A stretch of DNA of 64,000 nucleotides from JAUIET01 sp045106985 (GTDB lineage: Bacteria; Pseudomonadota; Gammaproteobacteria; Pseudomonadales; JAUIET01), in NCBI GenBank assembly GCA_045106985.1, contig JBGCFQ010000005.1, positions 62,001 through 126,000 on the forward strand, read 5' to 3'. Positions 10,134 through 18,600 of the stretch are shown piece after piece; within the stretch, counting starts at the first letter, position 1, and each line of letters opens with the position of its first letter. Both the position numbers and the translations under genes were made by a program. Below the pieces are notes generated by a model, which was not told the origin of the DNA, made no database searches, and saw only the letters and a program-made list of their open reading frames with translations.

Positions 10134-11933
10134 ATGAACCACATTCAATCTTATTCTGGCGGTATTTTGGTTTGCTTTCTAGTGGCTTCGCACTCCGTCG
10201 CTCAAACACCCTCAACCGAACCGCAGTTCGACAGCAGTTTTGGAGACAACATCAGCCGCGGGTTCTCAGACAGCGAGCCTGGATTTGGCGATGACCTCAA
10301 TGAATCCACAGAAGAAGCCACTGAGCAATTGCTACCACCTTTGCCAACCGAAGAAGGCCCCGATCGTATTGTAGAGTCAATGCAGTTTGACAAAGAAACT
10401 CCCATAAAAAACGTTATAGTTCTTGGCAACAGTGCGCTGCCGGCAAATAAAATAGCAGCGGTTGCTGCGCCATTTGAAAACCGTACGCTTAAGCCTGAGA
10501 GCATCTATGAGCTACGCCAACGACTGTCTTTACTGTATTACAAGCACGGCTATGTAAACTCCGGTGTCGTAATTCCCACGCAGGACTTAGCCGACGGTAA
10601 CTTAACTCTACAAGTGATTGAAGGTGAGCTTTCAAGTGTTGATCTAGAGGGTAATCGACGACTGAGTGACGCCTACATTGAAGAAAGACTGCGGCGCAAT
10701 ATAACCACACCATTGAACCTGGATGAACTTCAAGACAGTTTACGGCAGCTTGAATTAAACCCCTTGATTGGCCGAGTGAACGGCCAGCTGCTTCCAGGCC
10801 TGAATGAAGGCAGTGCTCGTCTTCGTTTGAAAGTCACGGAAGCCAAACCCTATAGAGCCACTTTGTCTCTAAATAACCACCGTTCACCCAGTGTTGGTGC
10901 CGAGCGAGCAGTACTCAGTCTTGAGCATATGAATCTAACTGGGCATGGCGATCTTTTGCAATTATCGGGAAGCATAAGCGATGGTCTGCGCGACGGCTAT
11001 ATTGGCTACACTCTACCGTTAACCGCTAGCGATACAACGCTAGCGCTGAACTATCAGCGAGGGTCATCCGAGGTGGTGGAGCGCCCATTCAAAGAACTGG
11101 ATATAAAAAGTGATACTGAGGGCTGGGCCGCCTCGATAAACCATCCCTTTATTAATAGGCTAAATCGAAATTTTAGTGTCAGGCTTGGCGTTAGTCACAG
11201 TTCCAGTGAAACTGAATTGCTGGGCTTCCCTTTTTCGTTTTCGCTCGGTGCAAGGGAAGGAACGAGTGCAAGCAGCAGTGTGAGCGTGGGCGTGGAGTGG
11301 ACAGAGCGTCGCGGCAATCAAGTGCTTGCGCTACGCAGTACTGTTCGCCATGGTTTGGACGCCTTTGATTCAACAATAATACCGGATGGCCAAAACACAG
11401 TGGACCTAACCACTAATGCGGAAATTCCGGAGTCCAAATTCACCGCTATTACGACGCAGCTGCAATTTGCGAAACGATTCAGCTATAGAAACACGCAAAT
11501 GGTGTTCAGCACCGTTTGGCAGCAAGCGTTTGACCCATTGCTGTCGGTAGAGAAATTCGCAGTTGGCGGCGCGTTCTCCGTACGTGGTTTCAGAGAAAAC
11601 CAGGTAGTGAGGGATAATGGTTTGGCGGCCTCTCTGGAATTTAGAATTCCTTTGTTTATTGATGAAAACGGTTTCGATAAGTGGAAAGTTACGTTGATAC
11701 CTTTTATCGATTATGGTCGCAGCTGGGATGAAGACTCTGAACTTTCAACAAGCAAAGCGGTAGATATCAGCAGTGCCGGACTAGGTCTTGCCTGGAACCC
11801 GCACAGAAGTGTGGCCTTCAACCTTTTTTATGCTGAGCCCATTGAAGACGGCAATTTCAGCCCTCCAGGTGAGCAGGATTTGCAAGACGATGGCCTACAT
11901 TTCTCTCTGAGATTTTCCTGGCCGTTTAATTAA
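10134..11933 (+). CDS. TpsB outer-membrane transporter (ShlB/FhaC/HecB family)
   Basis: ATG 10134 gives 599 residues with a signal peptide ending at SVAQ; an in-frame ATG at 10119 overlapping tpsA is the alternative, and no strong ribosome site decides it. After an acidic linker come two POTRA domains (from IKNVIVLGNSALP, residues ~85-240) with the ELRQRLSLLYYKHGYVNSG core. A 16-strand barrel follows, with the hallmark loop motif VRGF in GGAFSVRGFRENQV and the final aromatic strand FSLRFSWPFN. It is the secretion pore for the TpsA encoded four bases upstream and may also serve the truncated paralogue at 1-469. Confidence 0.93.
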   Translation: MNHIQSYSGGILVCFLVASHSVAQTPSTEPQFDSSFGDNISRGFSDSEPGFGDDLNESTEEATEQLLPPLPTEEGPDRIVESMQFDKETPIKNVIVLGNSALPANKIAAVAAPFENRTLKPESIYELRQRLSLLYYKHGYVNSGVVIPTQDLADGNLTLQVIEGELSSVDLEGNRRLSDAYIEERLRRNITTPLNLDELQDSLRQLELNPLIGRVNGQLLPGLNEGSARLRLKVTEAKPYRATLSLNNHRSPSVGAERAVLSLEHMNLTGHGDLLQLSGSISDGLRDGYIGYTLPLTASDTTLALNYQRGSSEVVERPFKELDIKSDTEGWAASINHPFINRLNRNFSVRLGVSHSSSETELLGFPFSFSLGAREGTSASSSVSVGVEWTERRGNQVLALRSTVRHGLDAFDSTIIPDGQNTVDLTTNAEIPESKFTAITTQLQFAKRFSYRNTQMVFSTVWQQAFDPLLSVEKFAVGGAFSVRGFRENQVVRDNGLAASLEFRIPLFIDENGFDKWKVTLIPFIDYGRSWDEDSELSTSKAVDISSAGLGLAWNPHRSVAFNLFYAEPIEDGNFSPPGEQDLQDDGLHFSLRFSWPFN

Positions 11934-11986
11934 ATGGCAATCCCGCAAGGGACATGTGCTATAGCCTTTTTTATAGAGAGAATACA

Positions 11987-12922
11987 ATGATTGATCGAAA
12001 ACTGTTTGACCTTGGAATTCTTGCTTTTTCTGCGTTCATGTTAAGTGCTGCGCAGTTAACGATGGCTAAGGTGCCATGTGACGAAGGCGCACGGTACTAT
12101 CGGCTGGCACAAAAATCCGGAGGCGCTCAAGATTTCGCAAAGGCGACTCTCTGGCTTACCAAGTCGGTAAGCGCGTGCCCGAGTTACGATGCCTATCACC
12201 TGCTGGGCGCTGCCTATAAAAAACAACGCCTGCTTGGTGAGTCTTTGAATGCCTATGAAAAGGCGGTGGAGTATGCGTCTGAAGCTGACAAAGCGGCTAT
12301 TTCACTTGCACGCTATGGGCAGGTTTTATCGTTGAATGGACAACGCTACGAAGCGCTCACCATGTTGGAGCGAGCCATCGACATGCACTCTCAACCGCCT
12401 GCCTGGATTCGCAGCACAGCCAAAGAGTTAGATGTTAGCTTGGCGAGCAAACCAGTATCAAGCGAGTCGATCAAGCGCAGCTTAGCGAGTCAGGAATTCG
12501 GTCTTTTGTCGTTAACAAAATTTAGTAAAACGAATAAGACAGGGAATGGTTCTAAACCCATGCCTGCGAAAAAGACTAAAATCGGTATTCCGATTAATTT
12601 CCAGTACAACAGCGTAATGATGGATCAGTTAACCTCGGAAAACGTCGGTCAGCTTGGCGCCGCTCTCGCGGATGAAGCTTACAATGGACGAACCTTTACG
12701 CTGGTAGGCCATACCGATGTGCGTGGAGATTGGGCCTACAATTTAGATTTGTCTCGCCAGAGAGCCTCAGCTGCTCGCAATGCGCTGCTGGTCGCCTATC
12801 CTCAGCTTGAAGGCCGTTTGACGATAAAAGGCGAGGGAGAGACAAACCCCAAGTACTCTGGGGACAGCTTGCGCGAAACAGATCATAGATTGAATCGACG
12901 CCTTGAGGTTTGGGTGAACTAG
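11987..12922 (+). CDS. TPR protein with C-terminal OmpA peptidoglycan-binding domain
   Basis: I chose ATG 11987 (GAGAG six bases upstream) over ATG 11954, giving 311 residues with a signal peptide ending at TMA. Residues ~40-150 hold TPR-like helices (KATLWLTKSVSAC, GESLNAYEKAVEYA, YEALTMLERAIDMH). Residues ~195-311 form an OmpA/MotB domain: INFQYNS, TFTLVGHTDVRG, NLDLSRQRASAARN and the closing DHRLNRRLEVWVN, with the diaminopimelate-binding Asp and Arg residues in their usual places. It closes the CHAT-TpsA-TpsB run, 53 bases after tpsB. It probably links the complex or its neighbours to the cell wall in the periplasm; that link to the TPS system is inference from position. Confidence 0.88.
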   Translation: MIDRKLFDLGILAFSAFMLSAAQLTMAKVPCDEGARYYRLAQKSGGAQDFAKATLWLTKSVSACPSYDAYHLLGAAYKKQRLLGESLNAYEKAVEYASEADKAAISLARYGQVLSLNGQRYEALTMLERAIDMHSQPPAWIRSTAKELDVSLASKPVSSESIKRSLASQEFGLLSLTKFSKTNKTGNGSKPMPAKKTKIGIPINFQYNSVMMDQLTSENVGQLGAALADEAYNGRTFTLVGHTDVRGDWAYNLDLSRQRASAARNALLVAYPQLEGRLTIKGEGETNPKYSGDSLRETDHRLNRRLEVWVN

Positions 12923-13121
12923 CTGTACTGGAACTGGAGTTTTTTGCGCATTCTGCAAGAAAGAACGCCATGTCTCAGAAAAGATAGAACCGCTATGTAG
13001 ATCTAGGGATGTCAGACTCGTGTGAAACTTTATAGCCGTTGTGCCTGAAGCCTTTAGCTTTTGTATATAATGCACTGAGCCGCCTTCGCGCCCGGCAACA
13101 CCCCTAGCAACGGAAACACAC

Positions 13122-14381
13122 GTGCAACTATCCGCATTCGGTAAAAAATTCTCATCCAATTCCGGCATTGTTAGCCTTATGGATGACTTGGGTGTTGCCC
13201 TAAACGAGAACCCGGACGCAATATTTATGGGTGGCGGCAACCCTGCTCGTATTCCTGCTGTAGAAGCTGTGTTTCGTGATCGCTTGCAGACTATTATTAA
13301 TGACGACGCCCAATGCCACAGCTTGCTTGGCGTGTACCAAAGCCCTCAAGGCGATTTAAGCTTCCGCAAGGAAATGGCGGCCTTTCTGAAGCGCCAGTTT
13401 GGCTGGCCCGTTACCGAGGCTAATATTTCTGTTTCAAACGGCAGCCAGTCAGCGTTCTTCATCATATTCAATATGCTTGCGGGAATGTCTACTGAGGGCA
13501 GCAACAGACAGATACACTTACCATTGGCGCCAGAGTACCTCGGCTATGGTGACAGCGGCATTAGTGAGCAGTTGTTCTCGGCGTCTAAGCCCTCCATAGA
13601 GTTGTTAGACAACCATTTATTTAAATACCATGTTGATTTTGACAATCTGAACCTAACGGATAGCACTGCAGCACTGTGTGTGTCGCGCCCCACAAATCCT
13701 ACAGGCAACGTACTGACTGACGCGGAGATCGCGCGCCTCGATAGGCTGGCGCAAGAGCAGAGTATTCCGCTTATTATTGATGGTGCCTACGGTTTGCCCT
13801 TCCCAAATATATTGTTTGAAGACGCCGAGCCGCACTGGAACGAAAACACTATTTTGATGTTAAGCCTATCAAAGCTAGGTTTACCGGCAGCGCGAACGGG
13901 TATCGTTGTTGCCAGCGAGGAGTTTAGCCGAGCCTTCAGTAACGCCACCACCATTTCCAGCTTGGCATGTGGCTCGCTTGGCCCTGTGCTGGTGCGCGAG
14001 TTGCTGAAAGATGATGTTCTAAAGAAACTCAGTGATGAAACAATACGTCCCTATTACAAACAGCGAGCCACCCAGGCCGTAAGTTGGGTTCGCGAGCTTC
14101 TAGACGATGCCTTGCCATACCATATTCACAAACCAGAGGGCGCGTTCTTCCTATGGCTGTGGTTCGACAAGCTGCCGATTAGCTCAGACCAGTTGTACCA
14201 ACGATTAAAACAACGTGGAGTTTTAGTGGTGCCTGGTGAACCATTTTTTATTGGCCTTGATGATGATTGGTCGCACTCCAAGCAATGCATACGTGTATCT
14301 TATTCGCAGGAAGAATCCAAGGTACGACGTGGCTTTGAAATTATTGCCGAAGAAGTCGCACTTGCGTATGAGCAGGGTTAG
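13122..14381 (+). CDS. avtA: Valine-pyruvate aminotransferase
   Basis: The 419-residue protein matches E. coli AvtA along its whole length: it opens with FGKKFSSNSGIVSLMDDL and contains MGGGNPARIP, NGSQSAFF, LAPEYLGYGDSG, CVSRPTNPTGNV and the PLP-binding SLSKLGLPAARTG (Lys251), with Asp220 and Tyr223 in IIDGAYGLPFP. AvtA is a PLP fold type I enzyme that interconverts valine and 2-oxoisovalerate using pyruvate/alanine. The start is GTG at 13122 with GGAAA upstream, and the first residues align with AvtA from there. It stands alone: the next gene downstream is convergent after 24 bases. Confidence 0.95.
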   Translation: MQLSAFGKKFSSNSGIVSLMDDLGVALNENPDAIFMGGGNPARIPAVEAVFRDRLQTIINDDAQCHSLLGVYQSPQGDLSFRKEMAAFLKRQFGWPVTEANISVSNGSQSAFFIIFNMLAGMSTEGSNRQIHLPLAPEYLGYGDSGISEQLFSASKPSIELLDNHLFKYHVDFDNLNLTDSTAALCVSRPTNPTGNVLTDAEIARLDRLAQEQSIPLIIDGAYGLPFPNILFEDAEPHWNENTILMLSLSKLGLPAARTGIVVASEEFSRAFSNATTISSLACGSLGPVLVRELLKDDVLKKLSDETIRPYYKQRATQAVSWVRELLDDALPYHIHKPEGAFFLWLWFDKLPISSDQLYQRLKQRGVLVVPGEPFFIGLDDDWSHSKQCIRVSYSQEESKVRRGFEIIAEEVALAYEQG

Positions 14382-14405
14382 ATCGGAACAAGGTTGAAGA
14401 GAACG

Positions 14406-15599
14406 TCAGACCACGCCTTGTTCGCGCAACGCGGGCAACTCTTCACCCAAGCCAAGACTCGCTAGTATTTCTTCAGTATGCTGACCAAGTGCTGGGCATG
14501 GCCCTTGTATTGCCGTTACTGTTTTACTGAATTGCGCGGGTGGTCTGGGCTCTTGAATATTGCCAGCTACTGGATGAACAGACTTAACGAAAGTACCATT
14601 GGCCTGTATTTGCGGCTCATTCGGTAAGTCAGCCAGCTCATTGGCCTTTGAGCAAGGTACATCCTCTGCGTCCATTCGGGCTATCGCTTCGTCAACATCA
14701 ACAAGCAACGCTTTCTCTTGCACCTGTGCCATCTTGTCCATCATTACATCTATGTTTATGTTCCTGTCCAGAGCAGACGCCAACTTCGGGTCACTGGAGT
14801 CAACACCAAAAGCGCGACAAACGCCGTGAAATTCATCGTCGGACAAGGGCGCGCAACAGCCCCAACCGTTTTTAAACTGCATTAGTTTATTACCCTTTGC
14901 AACTGATGCACCCGCCGCCGCACCTTCATCTAAAAACGTTGCTGCGCCGGAAGCATCCATCCATAAAAAAGCGACGGTAGTGTCAACCATAGAGAGTTGT
15001 ATGTGCTGGCCACCGCAGGACTGTCGCTCTCGTGCAAACAAGGCCGCAGTGATTGCTTGAAACCCGGTCAGGGCCGTAAGCTTGTCTGAAATAACCTGAA
15101 AGGCGTAAATAGGCTCGCCGGTTTCAATATCTGCCTGGGTTTTGGCAACGCCGGCAAAGCACTGCACCACATTGTCGTACGCACGCATGCTAGAGCGTGG
15201 TCCGCTGTGGCCATAACCGTACACCGACAAATAAACCAGTTGCGGGAACTCCTTGTGTAATTGTTCGAAACCAAGGCCGAGTTTTTCCATTACGCCAATT
15301 CTAAAGTTATGAACCAATACGTCACAGTCGTTAAGAAGTTTACGAATAATATCCTTACCGGCGTCAGTTTTTAAGTTTAAGGTAATTGATCTTTTACCGC
15401 GGTTAGCGTTCTGAAACATGGCCGACACGCCGTCTTTCTGCGCGCCTACATACCGCATAATGTCGCCGATGCCCGGCGTCTCAATCTTAATCACCTCAGC
15501 ACCTTGGTCAGCCATTAGCCCGGAGGCATGCGGCCCAGCTATTGCCGTGGATAAATCGAGCACTCGAATACCTGCCAGGGGTGCACTGAAGTCGGTCAT
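14406..15599 (-). CDS. Family III CoA-transferase (CaiB/BaiF type)
   Basis: The 397 residues begin with the classic LAGIRVLDLSTAIAGP and GLMADQGAEVIKIE motifs, then NRGKRSITLNLK and VLVHNFR. The catalytic Asp is Asp172 in VISDKLTALTGF, followed by ALFARERQS. Family III enzymes move CoA between carboxylic acids through an aspartyl-CoA intermediate. The substrate cannot be read from sequence. It is divergent from the dehalogenase-sulfotransferase pair at 15798-17991, so shared regulation or a shared substrate is possible but unproven. Confidence 0.9.
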   Translation of the reverse strand: MTDFSAPLAGIRVLDLSTAIAGPHASGLMADQGAEVIKIETPGIGDIMRYVGAQKDGVSAMFQNANRGKRSITLNLKTDAGKDIIRKLLNDCDVLVHNFRIGVMEKLGLGFEQLHKEFPQLVYLSVYGYGHSGPRSSMRAYDNVVQCFAGVAKTQADIETGEPIYAFQVISDKLTALTGFQAITAALFARERQSCGGQHIQLSMVDTTVAFLWMDASGAATFLDEGAAAGASVAKGNKLMQFKNGWGCCAPLSDDEFHGVCRAFGVDSSDPKLASALDRNINIDVMMDKMAQVQEKALLVDVDEAIARMDAEDVPCSKANELADLPNEPQIQANGTFVKSVHPVAGNIQEPRPPAQFSKTVTAIQGPCPALGQHTEEILASLGLGEELPALREQGVV

Positions 15600-15797
15600 G
15601 AAATCACCTTTTTTGTATTTGTTGCGTGTTCTTGTTATGGGCGCTTACTGAATCAAACTGCATTGTAGCGCGCCGAATAACGATTAGAAGGCCTAGCAGA
15701 ATGACATGCAGTCCATACTGGGCAAATAGCATTGCACCTATCCTGACGCAGACCGTATAGTTTGTTCCTGCAACCAGTGCTACTTATACAAACAAGA

Positions 15798-16727
15798 ATG
15801 ACCGTATTAAAAACCGATACCAGCCAATTTCCTTCGCTACCCGACTATCCCTTCTCAGAAAACTACTTCAGTATCAGTGACCCTGACGTTGGTGAGCTGC
15901 GTATGCACTACGTAGACGAAGGCCCTAGAGACGCCCCAGTTGTGCTGATGCTGCATGGCGAGCCAAGTTGGAGCTTCGCGTGGCGAAAAGTCATTACGGA
16001 AGTAGCGAATGCAGGTTACCGAGCTGTGGCGCCAGACCATATTGGATTTGGTAAATCAGACAAGTTAGAAAACCGGGAAGACTACAGTTACGGCAAGCAT
16101 AAAGATTGGATGGAAGCACTTGTACTTGGGCTTGACTTGAAGAACATTATCTTAGCGTGCCAAGACTGGGGAGGCCCTATTGGCCTAAGCGTTTTAGCGC
16201 GCTGTGAAGAGCGCTTCTCGGCTGTAGTTGTTAGCAACACCTTGCTGCCCAATAACCAAGCCCCACCAAAAGGAATAGCTGATTGGCCTGGCGATATTGT
16301 GACTAACTGGGTTGCGATGGTAAAAAAGCTTGATGACCTGCCAGTGGCTGATATCGTAAATGGTGTCTGTGTCTCGCCCCTGCCTGCAGAGGTGTTACGC
16401 GCCTACAATGCCCCCTTTCCTGACCCAACACACAAAGCGGGCGTACTGTCTTTCCCAGTGTTGATACCCATTTCTCATTCCATGCCCGGTAGCGAAGAAA
16501 ACCGACAAGTTTGGCAAGTGCTTGAGCAATGGCACAAGCCCTTTGTCGTTGCTTTTAGCGACAGCGACCCAAGCACCGCACCATGGGCTGAGGTTTTCAA
16601 GCAAAGAGTGCCTGGCGCTAAAGCCTGTTCGCACCCGGTTATTGCTGACGCAGGACACTTTGTGCAAGAAGAGAAAGGCATGGAACTGGGCAAAATTATT
16701 GTTGAACAAGTATTAGAAGGGCTCTAA
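15798..16727 (+). CDS. Haloalkane dehalogenase-like alpha/beta hydrolase
   Basis: ATG 15798 gives 309 residues; a TTG at 15762 would add a 12-residue tail unlike the family. The sequence follows haloalkane dehalogenase subfamily I (DhlA/DhmA-like): LMLHGEPSWSFAWRK with the oxyanion region (residues 53-58), APDHIGFGKSDK, nucleophile Asp123 in CQDWGGPIGL with the adjacent halide-binding Trp124, the acid in FSDSDP and the general base His in ADAGHFVQEE. Family enzymes cleave carbon-halogen bonds by an aspartyl ester. Use on halogenated substrates by this organism is plausible in a marine setting but is inference. The next gene follows after 16 bases. Confidence 0.87.
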   Translation: MTVLKTDTSQFPSLPDYPFSENYFSISDPDVGELRMHYVDEGPRDAPVVLMLHGEPSWSFAWRKVITEVANAGYRAVAPDHIGFGKSDKLENREDYSYGKHKDWMEALVLGLDLKNIILACQDWGGPIGLSVLARCEERFSAVVVSNTLLPNNQAPPKGIADWPGDIVTNWVAMVKKLDDLPVADIVNGVCVSPLPAEVLRAYNAPFPDPTHKAGVLSFPVLIPISHSMPGSEENRQVWQVLEQWHKPFVVAFSDSDPSTAPWAEVFKQRVPGAKACSHPVIADAGHFVQEEKGMELGKIIVEQVLEGL

Positions 16728-16743
16728 TGGAAGGATTAATGTA

Positions 16744-17991
16744 ATGAGCGAAGAACTAACGCCCCTACCACTCCCCGTGCGTATGATGAACATCGCCGGT
16801 AATGGCTTGGGCAAATTAGGCATAACACCAATAAGCCTTTCGGAAGACAAGTTGCTGCGGGCTGCAGAAAAAGAAACAGGCCTAAGCGACTTTGGCGATG
16901 ACAGTTTTCGAGCGCCACTTGCCAGGCTGTTAAGCTCAATTGAGCACGAAGCACAGTTGAATTTAATGGGCCGCATGGTTGCACGCACTGACTTGCTGCG
17001 TCTTTTAAAAGGTCGGCTGCAAATTATTGATACTTTCAAGCAACACCCCGAAATTCGTGATGAAGAAATACAGCGGCCTATGATCGTTGTAGGCGCCCCA
17101 CGCACTGGTACAACTGTGTTTCATGATTTGTTAGCGATGGACAGCGATAATCGAGTGCCACTCAGCTGGGAAACCTCAATGCCCTGCCCGCCACCTGAAG
17201 CGGCAACGTTTAAAACAGACCCAAGAATTGCGCAGGTACAAGCTGACCTCGACCAGGTTGACAAGTTAGTGCCTGACTTCAAGAAAATGCATCCAATGGG
17301 CGCAGAGCGTGCACAGGAGTGCGTTGCCTTCACCTCTTATCAATTCACTTCAATGATTTTTGATGTGCAATACCGAGTGCCCAGCTACGAAGAGTGGGTG
17401 AATACCGCTGATGTCAGCGATATGTTCACATTTCATCGTGAGTTTCTGCAGATGTTGCAGTGGAAAGCACCCGGTGCGCGCTGGGCATTGAAGTCTCCGC
17501 AGCATTTGTGGCATCTGAAACCATTGCTGGAGCAATACCCGGATGCTTTGATTGTACAAACCCATCGCGACCCAGTAAGAGTTCTTGTCTCCATAGCCAG
17601 CTTAATAGCCGCTCTGCGGCGCCTGAGCAGCGACAAGGTAGATTTGCATGACATAGCCAGTCACTACGCCAAATGGCTAGCAACGGCTTACAAACACACC
17701 ATGGACGTGCGTGACAGTGGCTTGTTGCCTGAGTCTCAGGTGGTAGACCTGCAGTTCAGTGACTTTGTGCAAGGCCAAGTCGGCTGTGTGCGCCGCGCCT
17801 ATGAACATTTTGGATTATCGTTGAAGGATTCCAGTGCCACCGCTATGCAGCAGTTTATTGACGACAATCCCGCTGACAAGCACGGTAAGCACATGTACCG
17901 CTTTAAAGACACCGGATTGGATTTAGATGAAATTCGCGAGTTGTACAAACCCTACAGTAGTTACTTTGATATAGCGCTTGAAGATGTTTAG
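16744..17991 (+). CDS. Sulfotransferase family protein
   Basis: The 415-residue protein has the 5'-phosphosulfate-binding loop GAPRTGTT (residues 117-124) and the 3'-phosphate-binding strand ALIVQTHRDPVRVLVS, which define PAPS-dependent sulfotransferases of the Sulfotransferase_3 group. A PCPPPEAATFKTDPRI block is shared with the paralogue at 33322-34554 (PFPPPEAASYETDPRI). The acceptor is unknown. It is probably co-transcribed with the upstream dehalogenase-like gene. Confidence 0.88.
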   Translation: MSEELTPLPLPVRMMNIAGNGLGKLGITPISLSEDKLLRAAEKETGLSDFGDDSFRAPLARLLSSIEHEAQLNLMGRMVARTDLLRLLKGRLQIIDTFKQHPEIRDEEIQRPMIVVGAPRTGTTVFHDLLAMDSDNRVPLSWETSMPCPPPEAATFKTDPRIAQVQADLDQVDKLVPDFKKMHPMGAERAQECVAFTSYQFTSMIFDVQYRVPSYEEWVNTADVSDMFTFHREFLQMLQWKAPGARWALKSPQHLWHLKPLLEQYPDALIVQTHRDPVRVLVSIASLIAALRRLSSDKVDLHDIASHYAKWLATAYKHTMDVRDSGLLPESQVVDLQFSDFVQGQVGCVRRAYEHFGLSLKDSSATAMQQFIDDNPADKHGKHMYRFKDTGLDLDEIRELYKPYSSYFDIALEDV

Positions 17992-18053
17992 ACAGAAGTA
18001 GCTGCCAAGGAATACAGAGCAAAATAGGGAAAAGAATAGGTAGAAAAACGCAG

Positions 18054-18386
18054 CTAAACCAGCTCCCAATCGGTGGGCAGTACTCGGTCCTCAACCATCG
18101 CCAGTTGAATGTGCGGCGCGATAACAGAAAGTTCTTCACGACTACTTGAACTACCGCTCGTAGACTTGGAATAGAGTGCTCTGGCGTCAATGGAGCGGAC
18201 CAAGCGCATTGTGCCGAACAAGGCCGATCGATAATAACTGATGTGACGACAGGCGCGACAATAGACAGTGAGTGATCGCTTGCCGTTTCTGTCTCTAACA
18301 CTAAACGAATGTAGCAATCTACCGAGATCGTTTCCAAGCGGATCAATCGTCTGTTTTTTCTTGCATTTATTGCATTTTAAATTCAT
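18054..18386 (-). CDS. Small zinc-ribbon-like hypothetical protein
   Basis: A 110-residue frame begins with MNLKCNKCKKKQ and carries a second pair CRAC at about residues 43-46, so a four-Cys zinc ribbon (CxxC...CxxC) is likely. The middle has SKSTSGSSSSREE, a low-complexity linker. I do not recognise the family. It sits alone between the convergent sulfotransferase gene and the opp operon. A frame on the same strand overlapping it (17903-18346) lacks any such motif and was left out. Confidence 0.6.
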   Translation of the reverse strand: MNLKCNKCKKKQTIDPLGNDLGRLLHSFSVRDRNGKRSLTVYCRACRHISYYRSALFGTMRLVRSIDARALYSKSTSGSSSSREELSVIAPHIQLAMVEDRVLPTDWELV

Positions 18387-18600
18387 TTGAAACTCGCATA
18401 TTTTTCGAATCTGCGTACTAAGAAGTTAATATCTTCCGCAATTCCAACTCGAAGGGCATAACAGTGGCAGAAAATACTGCGCGGGTTTAAGCCAAAATTA
18501 TATAGGTACACTTCGCTTCGAAAAGCTAACTTCTGTAAACCGAAATGAAATAGTACTGCAGACGTAGACCGAAATCAGCGATCTAGGGTAGATGCCTTAC

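Noticed and set aside
17903..18346. 147-codon minus-strand frame overlapping the zinc-ribbon gene
   Set aside because: It overlaps the sulfotransferase end and the better-supported zinc-ribbon frame, and has no motif.
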